The translations under genes were made by a program, and so were the position numbers. This document shows, piece after piece, positions 61,772-64,000 of a stretch of 64,000 nucleotides of DNA. The stretch covers positions 1 to 64,000 of the forward strand of contig JACZVC010000003.1 in assembly GCA_022572885.1 (NCBI GenBank), in the 5' to 3' direction. Within the stretch, counting starts at the first letter, position 1; each line of letters opens with the position of its first letter. Origin of the DNA: Pseudomonadota bacterium. GTDB lineage: Bacteria > Pseudomonadota > Gammaproteobacteria > Steroidobacterales > MnTg04. The notes below the pieces were generated by a model, which saw nothing but the letters and a program-made list of their open reading frames with translations, did not search any database and was not told the origin of the DNA.

Positions 61772-62833
61772 TTAGTCGAAGCTCCTCAACGCCAGCCCGC
61801 AAGCAGTAAGCAACGCGGTCGAATCCTTGACCACGCCAAGCGATTTCGCCCGCGAAGACAATTTCATCTGACCGAGCGGATCGCCGATTTCGGCAGGTAT
61901 GCCCACTCGCGAAGCGATCACGTCAGCTACCCCCGGGATATTGGCGCAACCACCGCAGACCAGTATCGATTCGGGCTGCTCGCGGCCGCTTCCGGAAGCG
62001 AGGAAAAACTGCAAGGAACGGCTGACCTGCAATGACATTTCGTCCATGAAAGGATCGAGCACTTCCGGCTGGAAGTTGGATGGCAGACCACCCTCCTTCT
62101 TGGCCCTTCCCGCTTCTTCCAGGCTCAGGCCGTAAGTTCTCATGATCTCTTCGGTTAGTTGCTGGCCGCCAAAAGCGAAGTCACGGGTATAAATGACCCG
62201 CAGGTCCCGCAAAATACTGAAAGTCGTACTGCTGGCGCCAAAGTCGACGACCGCGATCGTATGATCCATGCCGCCGTCCGCCATTTGGTGAGTCAGCAGC
62301 TGACATGAATTTTCCAGCGCGAATGCCTCGACATCGACGACCCTGGCAATGAGGCCTGCGGCTTCGACCGCCGCCTGGCGTTGCTCGACGTTTTCGTTGC
62401 GCGTAGCGACCAGCAATACATCCAGCATTTCAGGGTCCTTGGCCGATTCGCCCTGAACCTCGAAATCAAATGAAACCTCTTCCATCGGGAACGGTATGTA
62501 CTGATCGGCCTGCAGTTCAACCTGGCCTTCCATTTCTGAGTCGTTCAGCGAACGCGGCATCTGGATCAACTTGGTGACTGCCGCGTCGCCTGAAATTGCG
62601 ATTGCACATTCTTTGTTAGAGGTGCCGGAGCGCTTGACCGCCCGGCGAATGGCTTCGCCGACCGCCTGGGCGTCGACTATCGCCTTTTCGCTGACCGCAT
62701 TATTGGGCGTGGGCTCGGCAGCATAGGAATCGACCTTGTAGTTGCCGGCGGAACCGGACAATTCGATCAGCTTCACCGAGGACGTAGTGATATCCAGACC
62801 CAGTAGGGGCTTGTTTTTTCTGCCAAAAAACAC
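61772..62833 (-). CDS. pilM: Type IV pilus assembly protein PilM
   Basis: The 353-aa actin-like cytoplasmic protein binds ATP and PilN. The frame starts with GTG (AGGA six bases upstream). Typical segments: LLGLDITTSSVKLIEL, the phosphate-2 loop AVVDFGASSTTFSIL, FAFGGQQLTEEIMRTYGLS and VCGGCANIPGVADVIASR. It is the first gene of the operon; its 5' leader of about 400 bases contains a c-di-GMP-I riboswitch. Confidence 0.95.
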   Translation of the reverse strand: MFFGRKNKPLLGLDITTSSVKLIELSGSAGNYKVDSYAAEPTPNNAVSEKAIVDAQAVGEAIRRAVKRSGTSNKECAIAISGDAAVTKLIQMPRSLNDSEMEGQVELQADQYIPFPMEEVSFDFEVQGESAKDPEMLDVLLVATRNENVEQRQAAVEAAGLIARVVDVEAFALENSCQLLTHQMADGGMDHTIAVVDFGASSTTFSILRDLRVIYTRDFAFGGQQLTEEIMRTYGLSLEEAGRAKKEGGLPSNFQPEVLDPFMDEMSLQVSRSLQFFLASGSGREQPESILVCGGCANIPGVADVIASRVGIPAEIGDPLGQMKLSSRAKSLGVVKDSTALLTACGLALRSFD

Positions 62834-63150
62834 AGCTTTTCCTTTTCAGCTCCGTTACTTGCAGGTCGAAGATAGACCAGCACATTAAGTTATGCAACTG
62901 GCGATATCCTAGAGCATCCGCCGCCATCTGAACGTGACTTTGCTCACATTATGACAAAGACCGTATCGCCGCCCATCCGGTCCCGTCCCTGAGGCCGGAT
63001 GCGGTATACTCCCGCCTCGGCCAAGGCCGGTCACCCACCGAACAAACAGCGGGTTTGTGCAAAACATTACGCTTGGTTACTGGCCGCGAACGAATGAGTC
63101 CTGGAAAATGCCGGGCGGCCTGGTAGAAGTCGGAGAAAGCCCACTGATTC

Positions 63151-63228
63151 CTGACCGGCAACCCCGCTGTCTTAGGCTGATTCCTTTAGACCGGTGGCTT
63201 TGCGTCCCCACCTTTCAGTGAGTTTGCC
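63151..63228 (-). promoter_or_regulatory. c-di-GMP-I (GEMM) riboswitch in the pilMNOPQ leader
   Basis: On the minus strand the aptamer reads GGCAAACTC, a GAAA-type loop in ACTGAAAGGT, GGGGACGCAAAGCCACCGG, a P3 stem (GTCT/AGAC) and ACAGCGGGGTTGCCGG. All hallmark blocks of the c-di-GMP-I class are present in the right order. P2 can be formed by CTCAC and GTGGG. The G immediately before GCAAAC, whose replacement by A marks cGAMP-sensing variants, is G here, so c-di-GMP is the predicted ligand. About 320 bases lie between the aptamer and the pilM start, without a clear terminator, so the mode of control (termination, translation or RNA processing) is open. Confidence 0.94.
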
Positions 63229-63244
63229 TGCATTATGCGGTCTT

Positions 63245-63273
63245 AATATGCATAATCAGGTCTTATAAAGCAA
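63245..63273 (-). promoter_or_regulatory. Possible promoter of the pil operon leader
   Basis: On the minus strand TTGCTT (63273-63268) and CATATT (63250-63245) are 17 bases apart, and the aptamer would begin about 15 bases after the -10. The match to sigma-70 boxes is moderate (3 and 4 of 6). The region also contains two related direct repeats (GCATTATGCGGTCTTAATA and GCATAATCAGGTCTTATAA on the plus strand), which may serve the divergent PBP gene. Confidence 0.4.
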
Positions 63274-63295
63274 GGACTTAAGCCAGTTACTTAGT

Positions 63296-64000
63296 ATGAA
63301 GCATTATCAACGAATCCTTTTCCTGGCCGCCAGTTCGGCGATCGTCGGCAGCTTCGTTTTCCTGATGGCCGGAGTCTCCGCTTACCTGTACCTGGCGCCC
63401 GGTCTTCCGGACGTCATTTCTCTGCGCGATGTGCGTCTCCAGGTGCCGCTGCGGGTATACAGCCGGGATGGCCGGCTGATATCCCAGCTTGGCGCCCAGC
63501 GGCGTATCCCGGTGGCCTTTCAAGACATTCCGCAGGACATGGTCAACGCGTTCCTGGCAGCGGAAGACGACCGTTTTTTCGAGCACCCCGGCGTCGACTA
63601 CCAGGGCTTGGTGCGCGCAACGATGATGCTGTTGCTGACCGGCGAAAGACGGCAGGGCGGCGGCACGATCACGATGCAACTCGCGCGAAACTTTTTTCTC
63701 ACCCGTGAAAGAACTTACATCAGGAAGTTGAAAGAGATATTTCTCGCGCTGCGTATCGAACAACAGCTCAACAAACAGGAAATCCTCACTCTCTACCTGA
63801 ATAAAATTTTTCTCGGGCAACGAGCATACGGTGTCGGTGCCGCGGCAGAGGTGTATTTTGGCAAGACCTTGAAGGAGCTGCAGTTGGCTGAAATAGCGAT
63901 CATCGCCGGTCTGCCAAAAGCGCCTTCATCCGATAACCCGGTCAGCAACCCGGAGCGCGCCGGCAGCAGGCGCGGCTATGTCTTGCGGCGCATGCTCGAG
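63296..64000 (+). CDS. mrcA: Penicillin-binding protein 1A, N-terminal part (runs off window)
   Basis: From the ATG at 63296 the frame is open for 235 codons to the edge. It encodes a short cytoplasmic start, a TM helix (AIVGSFVFLMAGVSAYLYL) and most of a GT51 glycosyltransferase domain. The catalytic Glu lies in AFLAAEDDRFFEHPGVD, followed by GGGTITMQLARNFFL, EIFLALRIEQQLNKQEIL, LYLNKIFLGQRAYGVGAAA and IIAGLPKAPSSDNP. The transpeptidase domain must lie beyond the window. A divergent PBP1A-pilM arrangement is conserved in Pseudomonas-like genomes. Confidence 0.95.
   Translation, partial: MKHYQRILFLAASSAIVGSFVFLMAGVSAYLYLAPGLPDVISLRDVRLQVPLRVYSRDGRLISQLGAQRRIPVAFQDIPQDMVNAFLAAEDDRFFEHPGVDYQGLVRATMMLLLTGERRQGGGTITMQLARNFFLTRERTYIRKLKEIFLALRIEQQLNKQEILTLYLNKIFLGQRAYGVGAAAEVYFGKTLKELQLAEIAIIAGLPKAPSSDNPVSNPERAGSRRGYVLRRMLE

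Overview
The window is a stretch of gammaproteobacterial chromosome carrying two accessory regions. The conserved genes occur in blocks typical of Pseudomonas/Xanthomonas-like Gammaproteobacteria: algZ-algR-hemC-hemD-hemX-hemY, dapF-DUF484-xerC, hslV-hslU-DUF971-ubiE-ubiJ-ubiB, ubiK beside a PII gene, and pilMNOPQ divergent from a PBP1A gene and followed by aroK-aroB-dgt. No genus can be named from the sequence alone.

Positions 1-10926 are one end of a mobile element that extends past the left edge. It sits inside comM: the ComM frame (10927-11568) is intact up to the residues before its Walker A motif and then changes to unrelated sequence. The element encodes an HK97-type major capsid protein, a phage tail-type protein, several small unknown proteins, a family-A-type polymerase-like protein, a tRNA-Gly(CCC) without encoded CCA, an internally deleted IS30-family element, and an A+T-rich secreted-protein gene preceded by a c-di-GMP-I riboswitch. 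A motif TTGCCC-N16-CATAGG occurs three times on the minus strand, each time ahead of an element gene. No integrase or terminase is visible in this part.

Positions 11.6-42.9 kb hold core functions: nitrogen signalling (PII), polyamine synthesis (speE/speA, divergent), the AlgZ/AlgR two-component system, haem synthesis (hemC, hemD, hemX, hemY), ubiquinone synthesis (ubiK, ubiD, ubiE, ubiJ, ubiB), diaminopimelate and chromosome-dimer resolution (dapF, xerC), the HslVU protease, an SLC13-type transporter, and redox or lipid enzymes (GST, nitroreductase, 2-hydroxyacid dehydrogenase, acyl-CoA ligase). A 143-bp MITE-like inverted repeat lies between algR and hemC, and a hairpin covers the ribosome binding site of the PII gene.

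Positions 43.0-48.5 kb look like a run of integron gene cassettes without an integrase (a CALIN). Recombination-site signatures flank an unknown 217-aa protein, a PQQ-type dehydrogenase lipoprotein, a beta-propeller-like lipoprotein, a BrnT/BrnA toxin-antitoxin pair and a small membrane protein.

From 48.6 kb to the end the chromosome resumes on the minus strand: a membrane protein, a DUF445 protein, hemE, pyrF, a lipoprotein, dgt, aroB, aroK, a three-gene sulfur block (two YeeE/YedE halves and an ETHE1-like metallohydrolase) and the type IV pilus operon pilMNOPQ. The pil operon has a clear c-di-GMP-I riboswitch in its leader. A PBP1A gene runs divergently off the right edge. The window thus has two predicted c-di-GMP-sensing RNAs, one on a core pilus operon and one on mobile-element cargo.
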